From Cunninghamia lanceolata (Eukaryota > Streptophyta > Pinopsida > Cupressales > Cupressaceae): DNA of 64,000 nt. Location: positions 20,806,001-20,870,000 of the forward strand of contig BSBN01000039.1 in the NCBI GenBank assembly GCA_027924645.1, given 5' to 3'. Positions 23,753-36,462 of this stretch are shown here, piece by piece; within the stretch, counting starts at the first letter, position 1, and the number at the start of each line of letters is the position of its first letter. The notes below the pieces were generated by a model. It was not told where the DNA came from and made no database searches. It saw only the letters and a program-made list of their open reading frames with translations. Position numbers and translations under genes: made by a program.

Positions 23753-25045
23753 TTATCATCATCCCAGACTTCCCTTTAGAACCGCAGAGAAAAATAATTT
23801 ATTGCAGAGGAATGCAAAGCAAGATACTTCTTGTCCCAACTGAACTTACAGAAAAAGAAGGTTTCACTCTAGTGAATACAACTCACTCAGATCTTCATGT
23901 ACTTCCAATCTGCAGACCATGATCTTCAAGCAAAAGTAAATGCGAAGTAGTTTACCAGACTGTTCTTCAATATACAACTTACTATCTGTACTGCACTTCT
24001 CTATAGCTCACTAGTTTCTTCTGGAGAAGCTAATTTTCTCAATATCCTCAACATACAAGTCTTCTAAATGTAATATCAAAAAATGTCCCTTTGGGGGCTT
24101 TTCCCTCAAATGGTTTAGCTCCTAGCTCTTTAGTGTGCATTTAGGACATCTTACATCATAATTCAACATCCCGATGGAATGAACCTTGGGTATCATGACA
24201 AATGGGGCCTAAGGGGACCCTTTGAACCTAACCCTACCCAAAATAGGGGGAGGACTTGGGTGCCCGCGCCCTAGTCCTGCCCTATTTTGGGTCAGGCCCA
24301 AATTTCTAGTGTTGGTTTATGACCGTTATTTGGTCCCTAGGCTGACACAGTAAGTTTAAATTTATGAAATCTTGGTAGGAATGTTTGTAGTTGCATATAA
24401 AAGCATGCTTAGGCATTCATTTGTAAACTAGAGCATTATTATATGATTACTAGCAAGCTATGGTGTTCTAAAGGTGATTCAAGGCTTTCATTGTGTTGCA
24501 AAAGTAGATTTGTGTTGTGTATGTGTTTGTGTTTGCATATTTGAGAAATCATCTCCTCATGGCATGAAGAGCTTCTTCCTCCATGAGATCTTCACTACAA
24601 GGTGACATTCATTTATGTTTGTAAGCATTTATCATTTAGTTTTTTCCTCTGCCTCCCAAGGGCACGTACTCCCTATCTGACAACTATATTTGGAAAGCTT
24701 GAATGTCTCTTCGGGGCTTGACTGAGGCAAGCCTCTAAACACCACAACCCCCTCCCAAAGTTTTCATGATTGTAGGTTACATGTGTCGGATCTAGAGAAA
24801 GTGAAGTCACAAGAGGGTACAACAGAGTGTCAGAATTGCAGATCAAATAAAGAAATAGCTCCCTGGACTAGGGCACCCACTCATTAGTCCTCAAATTTCT
24901 GCAATGGGAAAATCTCAAATACAACAGATACAGGTTGCAGACCTTGTTTCCAGATCTTGACAAAAAGTAGGTCCTTGGACTTGGGTGCCCACTCTTTAGT
25001 CCCTGACTTTTCTATCTCTAAACCCTGAAAATAGGTGCACAGTTA
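23753..25045. other. Unclassified spacer between repeat copies A and B
   Basis: No coding domain. A hairpin-like segment at 24239-24288 has arms AAAATAGGG.../...CCCTATTTT, and a 26-bp motif occurs three times (see separate entry). The remainder is featureless to inspection. Confidence 0.5.
24252..25002. repeat. 26-bp GGACT...TAGTCC motif, three copies
   Basis: At 24252-24277, 24865-24890 and 24977-25002, the same 26-bp layout occurs: GGACT, then GGG(T/C)(G/A)CCC in the centre, then TAGTCC. The ends GGACT/AGTCC are inverted, so each copy can fold. The flanks of the three are not otherwise alike. Confidence 0.75.
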
Positions 25046-25068
25046 TGTCATGCCCACATTTCCCATGC
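25046..25068 (+). repeat. Left terminal inverted repeat of copy B
   Basis: TGTCATGCCCACATTTCCCA plus three bases, exactly complementary to 28571-28593. Confidence 0.85.
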
Positions 25069-25797
25069 AGTCACAACACGCATTCACGCGTGTCATGTCC
25101 ACATGCGTCATGTGGTCATGATACGAACTATCAAAAAATTTTCTTTACTACCTTGTAAACCCCCTCGCACGCGTAAGCGTGCTCGGCGGCATACGCTTAA
25201 GGTGAAAATAATATAGTTGATGGCGGCGTACCAAATACATGTGCGCTCACCCTAGACAAGGAAACGCGTGGTTCCCTGACTTAGGTTAATCTCACGAATT
25301 ATATTTGAACAATAGTTGTTTTAGGAGATAGATCATTTTTTAGTAAAGCACGGTCATTTGTTCTTCTTTCCATTTTCTAGAATTTAATACTAATTTCTCC
25401 TCCTTCAGACTTAGCATTTTCAACCAAGCCCATTCATTTGCCCTCTCTTCCTTTTCTTGGAATTTAATTTTGCTTGTATTTCTATCACGTTCATTTTACC
25501 ATTTCTCTAAAATTATATATATATATATATACCGCCATTATCTCAGTTCACTTAACTCTTAATTTCATTAATAAGTTCCTTAACTATAAAGAAAATATAG
25601 AATAATTCATTAAAAATAGAGCAATGAATTAATTTTGTTTTTACAAATATAAACATTGTATTTCTGAATTGGAACTCTGAGTTTAAGCATCTATTCAATT
25701 CGTATTATACATTATGCATAAATAAATCCCACTTTCCTTGATTTAAGATTTCTATTTCAAGTCAAATGTTTTAAACTACATATAGTTTGCCTTCAAA

Positions 25798-25952
25798 TGA
25801 ATAGTGAAAGGTGAATAATAAAAGTAAATAGTGAATAGTACAAGTGAATAGTGAAAAGTGAATAGTAAATAGTGAAAAGTGAATAGTAAAAGTGAATAGT
25901 GACAATGAATAGTGAATAGTGAATAGTAAAAGTGCATAGTAAAAGTGAAAAG
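25798..25952. repeat. Minisatellite of GTGAATAGTGAAA / GTGAATAGTAAA words
   Basis: Irregular iterations of GTGAATAGT with AAA or AAAA spacers over 150 bp, inside copy B and absent from copy A. Confidence 0.85.
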
Positions 25953-28570
25953 GTCCCCATCCTAGGATGAGACCCTCAAGGTGGCAGTAATTTCAAAAGC
26001 AATACTGCAACCCAAATTTCATTTATTTCATGGTGGGAATATTTTTTAATACTTTTACAAACTTAATTAAAACATCAACTAACTTACAACGTTGCAAGTA
26101 GAAGAAGGAACTAGATAATTTTAATATCCTTTTAAAAACAAATTTTCTTTTCTTTTTTCTTGTTTCTAAATGGTAAAACTTAATGAACAAGAAAATTACA
26201 AATATCAACCCAAGAACAGAGAGGATTTCCTCACAACTCCAAAAATAACAATTTATACAACAATAGGGAGATAATTTTCTCCTTTTGAAAAATCGACAAG
26301 GAAGGAGCTATTAAAAGATCAGGCTCTTCTTAAGACTTAAGGAAAATAGAATATTTTCTAAGATCCAATAATCTTCTCCAAGCTTCACAATAAGCTCCTA
26401 GAAAACCTGCATATCACACAAGGGAAGAAACACCACACAAGTTGCTCTCCTCCCTACCGTAGACCCGCAAGAGAGTCATCCCCGAGCTAGGGAGACCATC
26501 CTCATACCCAGGGTAAAATAGACTAAACACATCACGACATTAAACAACAACAACAAATCAAATAATACACACACCCTCAAGGTTTGACTCACAATACAAA
26601 GACTCAGCTTAGGTGAGTTCAGGGAGGGTAGGGAAGTAGACATCTCTACCTCTAGGTGTCATCCCTTCACATTTTATCACTTTTTATCACAAGGCCTCAA
26701 GCCAAAAATTTATTCTTCCATAAGGCCTCAAGCCTTCCAATGAATCAATTACCAGGGATATCCCAATAGGCTCTCAAAGCCATAAAGCCCTCTAGGCTCA
26801 AAAGTACTAACATGCCCTCAAGGCATTTACAACAAGAACCAAGATGACACCTGAGGAGGGTCACACCTCCCCTTCCCTATACAAGATGAGTATTGCCTTT
26901 CAACTGGAAGGAGCTCTTTTTACACCCAACACAAAACCCCAAAACAATAACAGAATACTCATAGAAGACATTTGCAAACTCATTCAACAAGCAAGAAACA
27001 AACATACATATAAAACAACAGATACACAAGAGAGTAGACTTGATTCACCAACCTTCCAAAGCCCAATTATGAAATGAAAGTTGATGAAGAGCTCCACTCT
27101 AGCCTCCTCCAAAATTCTCCTTCTTTCCTCAATAATCCAACCCCAAAAATAATCTCTCTATGATCACAAGCAAGGGATAAAGAATGGAGGATATAGGATG
27201 GCTAGAATAATTTCGGCATTATAAGGCTATGAAGAGAAGAATAGAGAAAGAATTGGGCATTATGAGGATGCCAGAAGAAAATTTTCCTAGAGGAAATTAG
27301 GCATGATAAGAATGCAAGAATGAAGTCCCCATGCAAGAATGAAGTCCCCTCCTGCAAGAATGAAATTCCTCTGCACAAAAAATGAAGTTCCCCTACAAAA
27401 TCCTATCTCCCAATTGCTTAGAGAAGGGTCTCATTTATAGATTTTTTGAGAAGTGAATGGAAGGTGAGGATCAAAAGTTGAGATCAAGGGCTCATATTAT
27501 CTGTGAATTTAATAAAATATCCCCACTATCCCAAGTGGAATTAATAAAATAAACCCACTCATTATCCATTATCCCTAATTGACTTAAAACAATTAACCTC
27601 ACTCAAGAGGTCCCCCATTATAGCCCACATGTAGAAATAAAATACAATAAGTAAACTAAAATAAGAGAGAGTGGGTGACACACCACCCTCATTAAGGGGA
27701 AACCCACCAAAAGAGAGGCACAAGGAGACAAGCACTCCATTATTAGGGGATCATGGAGTTGCTCCATGACTTGGAAGTGGGCCTGAGTGTGGATTCCACT
27801 CATCCCATTGTCCCCATGCTTCCAAATTCGTCACTTAACTTCACCCTGAAGTTGAAGTGACCATATGGAAGTTAACCCAAGGTTATCCTAGTCAAAAAGG
27901 TCCCTAGACCCATGGGGTATAACCTAGGGTTGTTTTAAACCTAGTTAGGACTCCCAGAGTCAAGTAAAAATACAAGAAGAGGGTAAAAAAGAAATAAAGT
28001 TAAAACAAGATTCAAAACAACATTTCTTACAACACTTATCACAATATAATTAATTCAGAAGATTGAACTATTTCCCTTAACCTTATGCAACATTACAACA
28101 ATACAACATTACAACAATTTACCAAAAACAAGGTTGATCTTAGTTCTGCATGGAACTAGATCGGCTCACAAGGGATACAACATAGGTATGGGATGATCTC
28201 CTGTATATGTGGTTTCGTTAGCAATACCTGCACACTCAATTTCAAAGTTAATTCCACATATAAATATCATAGCCGAAGCAAATTTAATACATGCATTTCT
28301 AAAGCATACCACAGTTCTTATAAACATAATGAAATCACATGACAATTTTCTATCTAACATCACCTAATTAGTTTTCCTTTAATATAATAAGATTTTAATA
28401 GTTTGAAAATCTAGGAACAACAGTCCCATAAATATAGAAATACCAACAACAGTAAGCTAAATAGTCACATGTATGGAAATAAAAAAGTGTAGGCCTCACA
28501 TACTCCCCCCTAAGACTGTACTTCCTCTTGGAAGTCATCAAAGATGTGAGCATTCACGTGTGTCATGTCC

Positions 28571-28593
28571 GCATGGGAAATGTGGGCATGACA
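28571..28593 (-). repeat. Right terminal inverted repeat of copy B
   Basis: Ends GGGAAATGTGGGCATGACA; exact reverse complement of 25046-25068. Confidence 0.85.
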
Positions 28594-29826
28594 AATTATT
28601 TGTTATTTTACATCTTTCTGCAGAAGCATTTTCCGTAATTCATCTGTTTACTATCGTATTTGCATAATTAAGGTTTTAAGGTATAATTGAGCATAAGAGA
28701 AGGAAATTGTCAATCAAATCATAAAAATACAAGTTTCCCTACATCTCAATAGTGACCTAGGGTATGATAGTACATTGCAACTTGACCCTAGGTCCTTGAA
28801 TGTAAGGGTGAAAGGAGGATATACACATAAAACTACCAAAAACTCAACTATTCAAATTCCACCCATTACATTTTGATGAACCCATGTTATTGGATTTGTT
28901 TGCACCTTGCTGAGTGTTTTTCTTCATGTTTATAATGATTTTCATTCATTCATATAGTCATTCATCTTATTGCATTGGAAAACTTACAAAAAAAATAAAA
29001 ATTTAGAAAAATTGAAAAAAATTGCATGCTAGGGTTTTGTATGTTGCATTAAGTAAATTCAATTTCATCAAATTTCTGATTTTTGCATTATATCTGAGCT
29101 AATTTTCAAAAAATTATAAAAAATTATTAATTTGCATTGCATTTTCATCATAAAATTGCTAGGGTTTTGTTGAAAATTGTGAATTTTGCATATAACCTAG
29201 TAATTCCAAAATCTAGGGTTTGTAGGTAAAATTTTGTTTTAGATTTTTCTACTAATTTTAGAGACTCATTCAAATTTGCATTTGGCTATAGTCTCACATT
29301 TTGGAACAAATTTGCATTTTTGCATAGAAAAATTCAACAAAAACTAGCATTTTCATTGATTTTTCACTAGATTTGCATTAGCATTTTACATGTTAGAGCC
29401 TAAAAATTATTTTCAGATCTGAAAGAATATAATTTTTATCATATATCAGCTTTCAAAACATTCATATAGCATTTGATGTCAAGATCTCAAACCTAGGGCT
29501 TCAAAAATATCAATTTTCACTATATTTGGCCTTATTGACTCTCTAAATTTGCACCATAGGCGTGTTGTGAAGGATATTTTTGCACTAATTCGTTGTTATC
29601 AAGGTAATTATTTTCTTCCCCTCCTAAAAATCTTCACAACACCTTTTTATTGGGCTCTTGTATTAAAAATTTCGTGAAAATTTGTATATTTTTGCCCTAG
29701 GGTTTGGCCTAGTTTGCACTCCAAGTGTGTTGTGACAAATTTTATGGATTAAGATGACTAATATGATTTCTATTATTTTTTGCACCTCCTAAAATTCTTT
29801 ATAACACCTCTTTTGCTAGGTCTTGG
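28594..29826 (+). mobile_element. 5' non-coding part of a plus-strand gypsy element (left of the nested insertion)
   Basis: AT-rich, with repeated CTAGGGTTTTG and GCATTTT words and no ORF of note. It is contiguous with 47796 onward once the nested element is removed: the last tandem unit (see 29525) is cut at CTTGG and resumes at 47791. It is therefore the leader in front of the gag at 48046. LTR and PBS of this element were not recognised. Confidence 0.55.
29525..29826 (+). repeat. Tandem repeat of about 175 bp, first one and two-thirds units
   Basis: Unit 1 is 29525-29702 and unit 2 starts at 29703, each beginning TTTGGCC. Unit 2 is interrupted after 124 bp by the LTR element and continues for about 50 bp at 47796-47845. 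Unit 3 is 47846-48017. Each unit contains GTGTTGT(G/A)A and, downstream, CA(C)AACACC, an internal inverted pair. Confidence 0.7.
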
Positions 29827-30829
29827 TGTGATGGGTGAAATGTGGATTAATCAATAATGATAACAAACCCTATACATCAATGAAATATGAAGATAAAATG
29901 TTTTAAAATAAGAACAAGATGATACTTACAACCTTTACCTTACGCTTTCCATTGTTTGCCTATCTGTTCTTGATCTTGAGAATAATGAAGCCCTTAGAAA
30001 CGTATGCTCTCTTGCTTGTTGAAGATGACAAGAATAGAATGGCTATAATACTTGATGTGTTGAAGATAAGCTTCAACACAATATTGATGGATGATAAGTG
30101 ATATGTGAAGCAATGGTGGTAGTGGTGCCAAAGGCGCGCTAATGTTTCTGCAGCATAAGTTTGCTCAAACGATCAATCCTTTGAATGAAGAAGAGGGTTG
30201 TATTTATAGAGTTGTGTGGGAGAAGATTAATGGTTGAGAAGAAATAAGAAGATCAATAGAGGAGAATGGATGAGGAACATGCAACTAATAGAAGAAAGAC
30301 GTGTCATTCAAAAAGAAGCTATGTTGAGTTAACTGCTTTGTTGATGAGGATGAGTTTTTGTTTTCTTAAATTAGAATTTATTTTTCTAATTTAAGAGCAA
30401 AGTTGCTTTAAAACTGCTTTAACTCATCTTTTGCTTTTGTATGACAAGAGGAGTTTATTTTTAGAAGATAAGAAGGATTTTTGAAGATAAAAAAGCATAA
30501 TTAAATAAATATATTTATTTAATTATTTGTAGGTAATTTGGAGGAATAAATAAAATATTTAATATATTTTATTTTTAGAGATTTTGCATTAAATTTAGAA
30601 GAATGGAAGATTTTAATTAAATAATTAAAATTATTTAATTATTTAGAGGAATGAAGTTAGAGTAGATGAATTTAATTAATTAAATAAATGTAATTTATTT
30701 AATTAAATGAGAGGAGATGAATCAAATAAATTTATTTATTTATTTATTTATTGATAGAGGAATGTGAAGATGAAATAAATATTTAAAATATTTATTTAAG
30801 TAGAGTCATGTCATTTTTAGGTGTATACA
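29827..30829 (-). mobile_element. 3' LTR of the pol-less element (1003 bp)
   Basis: Matches 46784-47790 throughout. In sense it starts TGTATACACC and ends CCCATCACA. AT-only palindromes occupy about 30490-30780. A TATA box is on the minus strand at 30201-30208. Confidence 0.92.
30201..30208 (-). promoter_or_regulatory. LTR TATA box
   Basis: Minus strand TATAAATA within CTCTATAAATACAACC. The equivalent in the 5' LTR is at 47160-47167, where it would drive the element. Confidence 0.65.
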
Positions 30830-30844
30830 TTTTGCCCCTCTTTG
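30830..30844 (-). other. Polypurine tract of the pol-less element
   Basis: Minus strand AAAGAGGGGCAAAA directly beside the 3' LTR; the same tract as at 2121-2134. Confidence 0.85.
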
Positions 30845-33800
30845 ATGCAATGTGTTTTATCACGTTGTTTCAAAGAATAAAAAATTTTGATAGTAATGCA
30901 TGCCCTAGTTTGCCCCTGGTACAAGTTTAACGACAAGATGCCCCCTCGGGAGATTGGATGGGAAGAAGGCAGAAGGCGTGAGACGGACAATCTCATGCAG
31001 AAGATAGGTTAACAGGAGAAGAAATGGTTAGATGCAAAAGAAAGAGGCGAATGATATTCGATGCAAGATAAAATGATAACACACACAAGCAAGTAAGCAA
31101 GTATGCACAAATGGTACAAGAACAAACAAGGTATTGCCCCTGTCGAGTGGTAAACCAAAGATATAGATCGACGATGTCCGATTTCAAGAATGAAACATGT
31201 CATATAAGACTCCGGGTCTGGTTTCGACAATGCAACATCCTGTCTAAGACATTTATATGATAAAAATATACGACAATGTTGTCATGGTGGGGAATAATAT
31301 ATCCCTAGAGCAACATGAAGGATAGTTATGACTGATTGATATGGTTTACGACAAGATTAGGATCAAGACTGCTGATTGCGATTAGATCATTTGATAATAT
31401 TGACTTGACTTGACTTGCATTTTGATCACTGCTTAGATTGACAACTAGAACTGTTGATGAGAGATATGAAGACAGATAGAAATTTGATCAATAGAAGAAT
31501 GACTCGATAGAAGAAATCACAAACTTTTATTTGTAAACATTGATTCTCTGCATAGAATTTTATTGCATGGGATATGGATATGGATATGAATTGCAATTGG
31601 ATACGCTATGGATATGGATATGGATATGAACTACAATTAGATACGGTATGGATATGGACATGGATGTTTGTCATCTTGATATTGCAAGTATTTTGAAGTG
31701 CGTTGTTTCATCATTGGGCTTTATTATGTTGTAAGAGAATACAAGCATCTAGGTATAATTAAACCAAGATGACCTGAGTATTTCTTACATGGATTTTGAT
31801 ATAGCAAGTTAATACAAGTATCTAGTCAAAATAGAATCTAGATGACCTGAGTATTTCTTGCATTTCAACAGACAAGGATTGCCCCTTTTCATGTTTAGAC
31901 CTCTGAAGTCCTCGATAATCTTTTGCCGATCATGTTGTTAGACAAAAGTCGTCACATTACTAAAGTTTGATCCATAAACAATAGACAAAGGAAAAGATTA
32001 TGCCCCCATCATAGCATCTCTAGCTTTTGGCATCCTTGAGTAGCATAGAAAGACATAATGACAAAAATCCAAGACTTTGTAAGTTAACTTGTTCACAAAA
32101 CATTCTTGCACTAGATGTGTCTTTTTACCATAATTGATATAGAACTAGTTTGAGTGTTTCGGTATGGTGCTCTTTTTTTGGATAAGTTGATGTTTTGCGT
32201 CAAGAATTTTACTTCTGGGAAGTTCTGCTTTGTTGCGCTCGCTTGTCTACAGAAAGGGTGTGGACACAGACGAGTAGAGGGACAGACGATAAGACATGGG
32301 ATGGACGGGTAGTGGAGCCTTGAGGGCTCATTGATAATGGCCTTGCCTACGTGATGATGCATAGGCAACGTAGTTCGGGGTGAACCCTGTGATACTCAAA
32401 TATGGACTGGATGAGACATGATAGGGAACAGATATGGATCAAGTATGGAATAGATATGGACCAGATATGGATCGGATGAGACATGATATGGAACAGCTAA
32501 CACTGATGACAAAGGCTATGCTAGGCTGACACTGTGGATAGAATACTGGATAAGAATTTTGGATAGCCTTAATGCTAGATACTAATGACAAGGGAAACAC
32601 CACAGATAGGCAGATGTATGGGTGATAAAGAATGGAATGGGTATGTATGGAGATGGGCAATAGTGGATAGAAGGAATCAAGGATGTGATCTCCAAGGACT
32701 ATGTTGCATAGGAATAACTCAAAGCTTATGACGAAGGACGATGAGAGGATAATGAAGAATTTGTGTGGTTTTTTAGGGTTAAGGTATGTCAAGAGACATC
32801 TAAAACATTTGTCAACATTGTGCCCCCAATCTTTATCAAGATCAAGAAAAAAAAGGAATGGAAGATTAGGATGGATAGACTGGACAGTATAGGTATGTAA
32901 TGGATAGAGGAATAGGATAGAAAATGGTATGAAAGGAAACTGGTAGGAGAAAAGTGATATGTCGATGAGACAAGGTGCTCCCAAGTGTAGGTGACATAGG
33001 AGATCGACTTACACATGATGCCTATTTGCCAGGTTTTCATCATGGTACTTATCCAAGGCGCCTATTTGCCAGATTTTCACCGTTGGATGAAGGGATTTCT
33101 CTTTACTCTTTTTTTTTTTTTTGACATTTTTAGAATATTTAGATAGGAGAAGGTGCATATGGATAAGGAGAGACTCAAGTATCTAGTTCCCTAAAAGATG
33201 ATAGTCCCACTAGATGGATGTTGTTGCACGGACTATGTCTAGTTTTCTCATAGATGTTGGTAGGGGATTGCATGAAAGTGAGATGGAGAAGGTAGATATT
33301 GGATAATGGAAGGTGCGATAATGGGTGATGATGTGGAATACAGAAGGACTTATGCAAGGATGGAAGGAAAGCTTATGCAAAAGCATGGACCATAGGATGA
33401 GGAAGATATGTAGGATAGTAGTGGAAGGAAGGGGAGATGGAGGTATATGGAAACGCTATGGAATGGAAGGGAACCATGACCCATGGTTACACATATTGTG
33501 ATAAACATTTAAGCTAATGATGGGAAGGTGGTGTAGGAAGCAATGAAGAGATTTGCTTGGTGGATGAGTGATTTAGGCATTTAGGGACCCACATAGACTT
33601 CAAATTTTTCTGATTATTGTTTGTCCTGTGGAATGGAAGGATTGGATATTTTTGGATGTGGTAGATGGAAGAGGAGAAAGTGGATGGTTGGGATTCATGA
33701 GAGGTGGATGTCTCATTTAACTTGAGAGCTTTTTTCTTAGGTACCCAAACTATTTTTCTTTTAGACTTTACTTGTGAAGGTATGGGTTTGGGTTATGTAG

Positions 33801-33953
33801 CGTTCATGCAGCTTCAGAGATAATTATTTGTTACTTGGGGACCCATACCTTTTTCAGTTTGGCATTGAGGTGTGTGAGTGTATGCATCTTTTGATATGGA
33901 TAATTCTTTGATTCTTGGCTTTTGTATCCTAGGTCATGAGGACTCTTAGGATT
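30845..33953 (-). mobile_element. Non-coding 3' tail of the pol-less element
   Basis: About 3.1 kb between the G-patch ORF and the PPT. ORFs here (for example 32439-32984) give hydrophobic low-complexity peptides without motifs. The segment corresponds to 1-2134 in the opposite orientation, block by block. GATATGGATATG iterations at 31566-31665 form a short imperfect tandem with a roughly 50-bp duplicated period. Confidence 0.65.
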
Positions 33954-34622
33954 TTAGATATTATAGGTAGAGGTATCCAGATTTGTGCTTTTGAATTCCC
34001 TGGGGATGGTGGAAGTGAGGTTGGTGGAAGCTTGTTGTTTAAACAACATGTACATTTGTTGGTCATGATTGGGATTTTTAGAGGATTCATAGATGGATGG
34101 ATAAGGTGTTGGAAGAAGTGGTGGTAGATTGGATGGTGGGAGGTGTATGGTCACGTGCTTTTGACAATTGTAGGATGATGGAGGTGGAATGGCAACATAT
34201 GTTTTGGGCATATGATAGGATGTACGATGGAAAGTGGTAGACTTAGGAGGAGTGGAGGAAGTACCAACATCTTGAGATTGTTCACCTTGGGGTGTGTATC
34301 CAAGGCCATATGAGCATGGAGGAACATTGACATGTATAGGCTCCAAAATACCTTGTTCATGAAGGCCTAAGCCTTTACCTTGATAGTTCATATGTTGGAG
34401 TATGCGGTGGACAACGAGATTATGTATAGGTGGAACACTAGACATGAGTTCCTTATTGGATGGAGGAGAGATAGAGGATAACGGTCGCTGGTGCTCTAGG
34501 GAGGAACATTCATGCATGAAGGTAGTGAGACCAAGGGGATAGGATAATGGATTTGAGACTTGGTTGATAACAGATGGTGAGGGAGCAATAAGATCTTGAT
34601 TATCATTATGCTTGATAGGATC
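33954..34622 (-). CDS. 3' part of the element ORF, with G-patch motif
   Basis: After removal of the inner element this minus-strand frame joins 43947-45041 in phase; the join keeps the codon that contains the GGATC duplication. The segment encodes about 222 residues. A G-patch-like core, YQGKGLGLHEQGILEPI, lies about 100 residues after the junction (about 34325-34380). G-patch motifs occur in RNA-binding proteins and beside retropepsins in some retroelements; no DTGA or DSGA protease motif is seen here. Downstream is Pro/Ser/Thr/His-rich. The ATG at 34664 lies in the inner LTR and is not the true start. Confidence 0.7.
   Translation of the reverse strand, partial: DPIKHNDNQDLIAPSPSVINQVSNPLSYPLGLTTFMHECSSLEHQRPLSSISPPSNKELMSSVPPIHNLVVHRILQHMNYQGKGLGLHEQGILEPIHVNVPPCSYGLGYTPQGEQSQDVGTSSTPPKSTTFHRTSYHMPKTYVAIPPPSSYNCQKHVTIHLPPSNLPPLLPTPYPSIYESSKNPNHDQQMYMLFKQQASTNLTSTIPREFKSTNLDTSTYNI
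34618..34622 (+). repeat. Target-site duplication, left copy (GGATC)
   Basis: GGATC immediately left of the inner LTR; identical to 43942-43946. Confidence 0.92.
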
Positions 34623-35703
34623 TGTTGTGATGTTCACAACACGCCCCATTATGCTCCTTAGCAAAATGGGGACCCCTGCTGATGTCTTGCTTTTTGCTTC
34701 TGCTTGTGTTTTTTCTGCTTCCTGGCGGTCTGGTAAAAATGAAGGTCAGGTGCATCATCATCATGATATATGATGAGGTAGGTCATCATCATGAGGTCTG
34801 TTTGTCAAAGTTCATATTTTGTTTCTGTGACCTCATATTTTAAAAGAGCTTGAAATTCCATGCAGGTTTGCCTTTTACTTCACTTGAAAATTCGTCCATA
34901 TGTGGAAGTTATGCACGGTCAAAGTCTTGGTCAAAGCTGATATTCGCAGGAGGATCATCATATTTTTATATCCTAAGTCATGTTGACAGGATCATCATGA
35001 TCTTGGTCTATCACCCGCTAAAAATCATGCAGTCGCAATATCCGGACGTCAATTTTAGGTGGTAGTTCCCTTTACCCGTCAAATGGCCTCAGGCGCATCA
35101 TCAGCATCATGATTTTCTTAGGAGCGTCATATTTTATAAACTTGGTTTTGCTGTATGAGGACATCATCATCATATTTGAAACGCACCCCCCCGACAATAT
35201 CCTAAGGTTCAAATATCATGATGACATCGGCTTTAAGTCAAGGTAAGTTCCCCGTCGAAGTGGTCTTTTGTATCGCAAGCATCATCATGATAATTCAACA
35301 TTACCTGATCTTATATTATCATGCTGATCACCCAGACTTAGAAAAATCCACCTTCGGCATATTTGCGTGCGCGTGTTATAATCCTATCGCAAGGTCATCA
35401 TCATGATATTTGCTGAACTTCGAATTATGATGATGACGACTCCATATCATCTTGATCTTTCACGAGTCATTTGCTGAAATTCGCTAAGTAATGGAAGCAT
35501 CATCATCATAATTCGATTAAGAGGATCATCATCTTCATATCCTCCTGATCTCCGGTTAGCGAATATCATGATGATCACCCTATCTATTCAGAGGGGGTCG
35601 ATATTGCATTTCTCAACAGCATGATCATATTTCACAATATCACCCTAGCGCAAATATCATGATGACCAACTCATCCTTGTGCTCCAAAAACCAAATATGA
35701 TGA

Positions 35704-36241
35704 TGACGTCATCATCATATTTTTATCCTGTCATATTGTCAAGATCATCATGATCTTGTTTGTACGCCTGATATTTCGCCAAGTCCTCCTGCCGATGAAA
35801 TACAACCTTTTTGCAAGTATCCTGATGATCATCATCATCACATTTTCCATTCGGCAGGATTTTTCCCAAACATGATCTGGTTGGCGAAATATGATGATGA
35901 CGTCATGTTTTAAGTTTAACAAAGGCCCCGGATATCATGATGACGTCATCCCAATCTGATAAACGAAGAAGCTAATATCCTGATGATCATCATCATCATT
36001 TTTTCTTTCAACAGGATATTTTCCAAAACACGATCAGTGTCATGAAATATGATGATGACGTCTTATTCCAAGTTCGACAAAAGCCCCAAATTCGATGATG
36101 ATCATCATCATCCTGATCTTTCGAGAGGGTTACCTTGGCCGCGAAAGGGTCATATTCACTTCATCATCCTGATCATGCTCCTTAGGTGACCCGATATCAC
36201 AAATATCCCCCTGATCTTAACCGAACATGATGATGACGTCA
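35704..36241. promoter_or_regulatory. Cluster of TGACGTCA (CRE/TGA-type bZIP) palindromes in the 5' LTR
   Basis: Perfect TGACGTCA at 35704-35711, 35898-35905, 35941-35948 and 36234-36241, each extended by flanking GATGA/TCATC. TGACGTCA is the core recognised by bZIP factors of the TGA/CREB class (established). Function as an enhancer is inferred. Confidence 0.6.
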
Positions 36242-36462
36242 TCCTTAGCATTTCAATGAAGCCCGAATATCATGATGATGTCACCATCATCTTCCTTTCC
36301 TCGGCAGCATGATTATTTTCATATCCTCCTATTCTTCTTCAACATGATGATGATGATGATGTTGTTCTTTTCTCCAATATGCAGAAGCGAAATATCATGA
36401 TGATGAAGTATGTCGGCTAACATGTTTTTTTTGACGCACCGACAGGGATAGTCATGCCAATG

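Larger units (their letters stand above)
25046..28593. mobile_element. Terminal-inverted-repeat element, copy B (3.5 kb, non-autonomous)
   Basis: Bounded by perfect inverted repeats of 23 bp beginning TGTCATGCCCACATTTCCCA at the left and ending with its complement at the right; weaker complementarity continues a further dozen bases. The interior has no transposase or other domain and carries many small low-quality ORFs. Internal blocks are shared with copy A at 19064-23752. A clear target-site duplication was not found (left flank AGTTA, right flank AATTA). A DNA transposon relic is the best reading; superfamily unknown. Confidence 0.65.

Noticed and set aside
19064..28593. Copies A and B interpreted as a single large inverted-repeat element
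   Set aside because: Both copies are in the same orientation and share internal order; only B has a matching right end.
31566..31665. GATATG repeat considered a satellite array
   Set aside because: Only about 100 bp with two longer units; reported as part of the tail rather than as a satellite.
32439..32984. 181-codon minus-strand hydrophobic ORF, possible membrane protein
   Set aside because: Lies in the non-coding tail of the pol-less element; composition follows a low-complexity GGATA/TATCC-rich tract and the matching tail at 1-2134 has no such ORF.
35218..35922. Small ORFs repeated in both inner LTRs (for example 35218-35406 and 41174-41362)
   Set aside because: Duplicated only because LTRs are duplicated; they run through GATGATG repeats and have no counterpart in the larger LTR.
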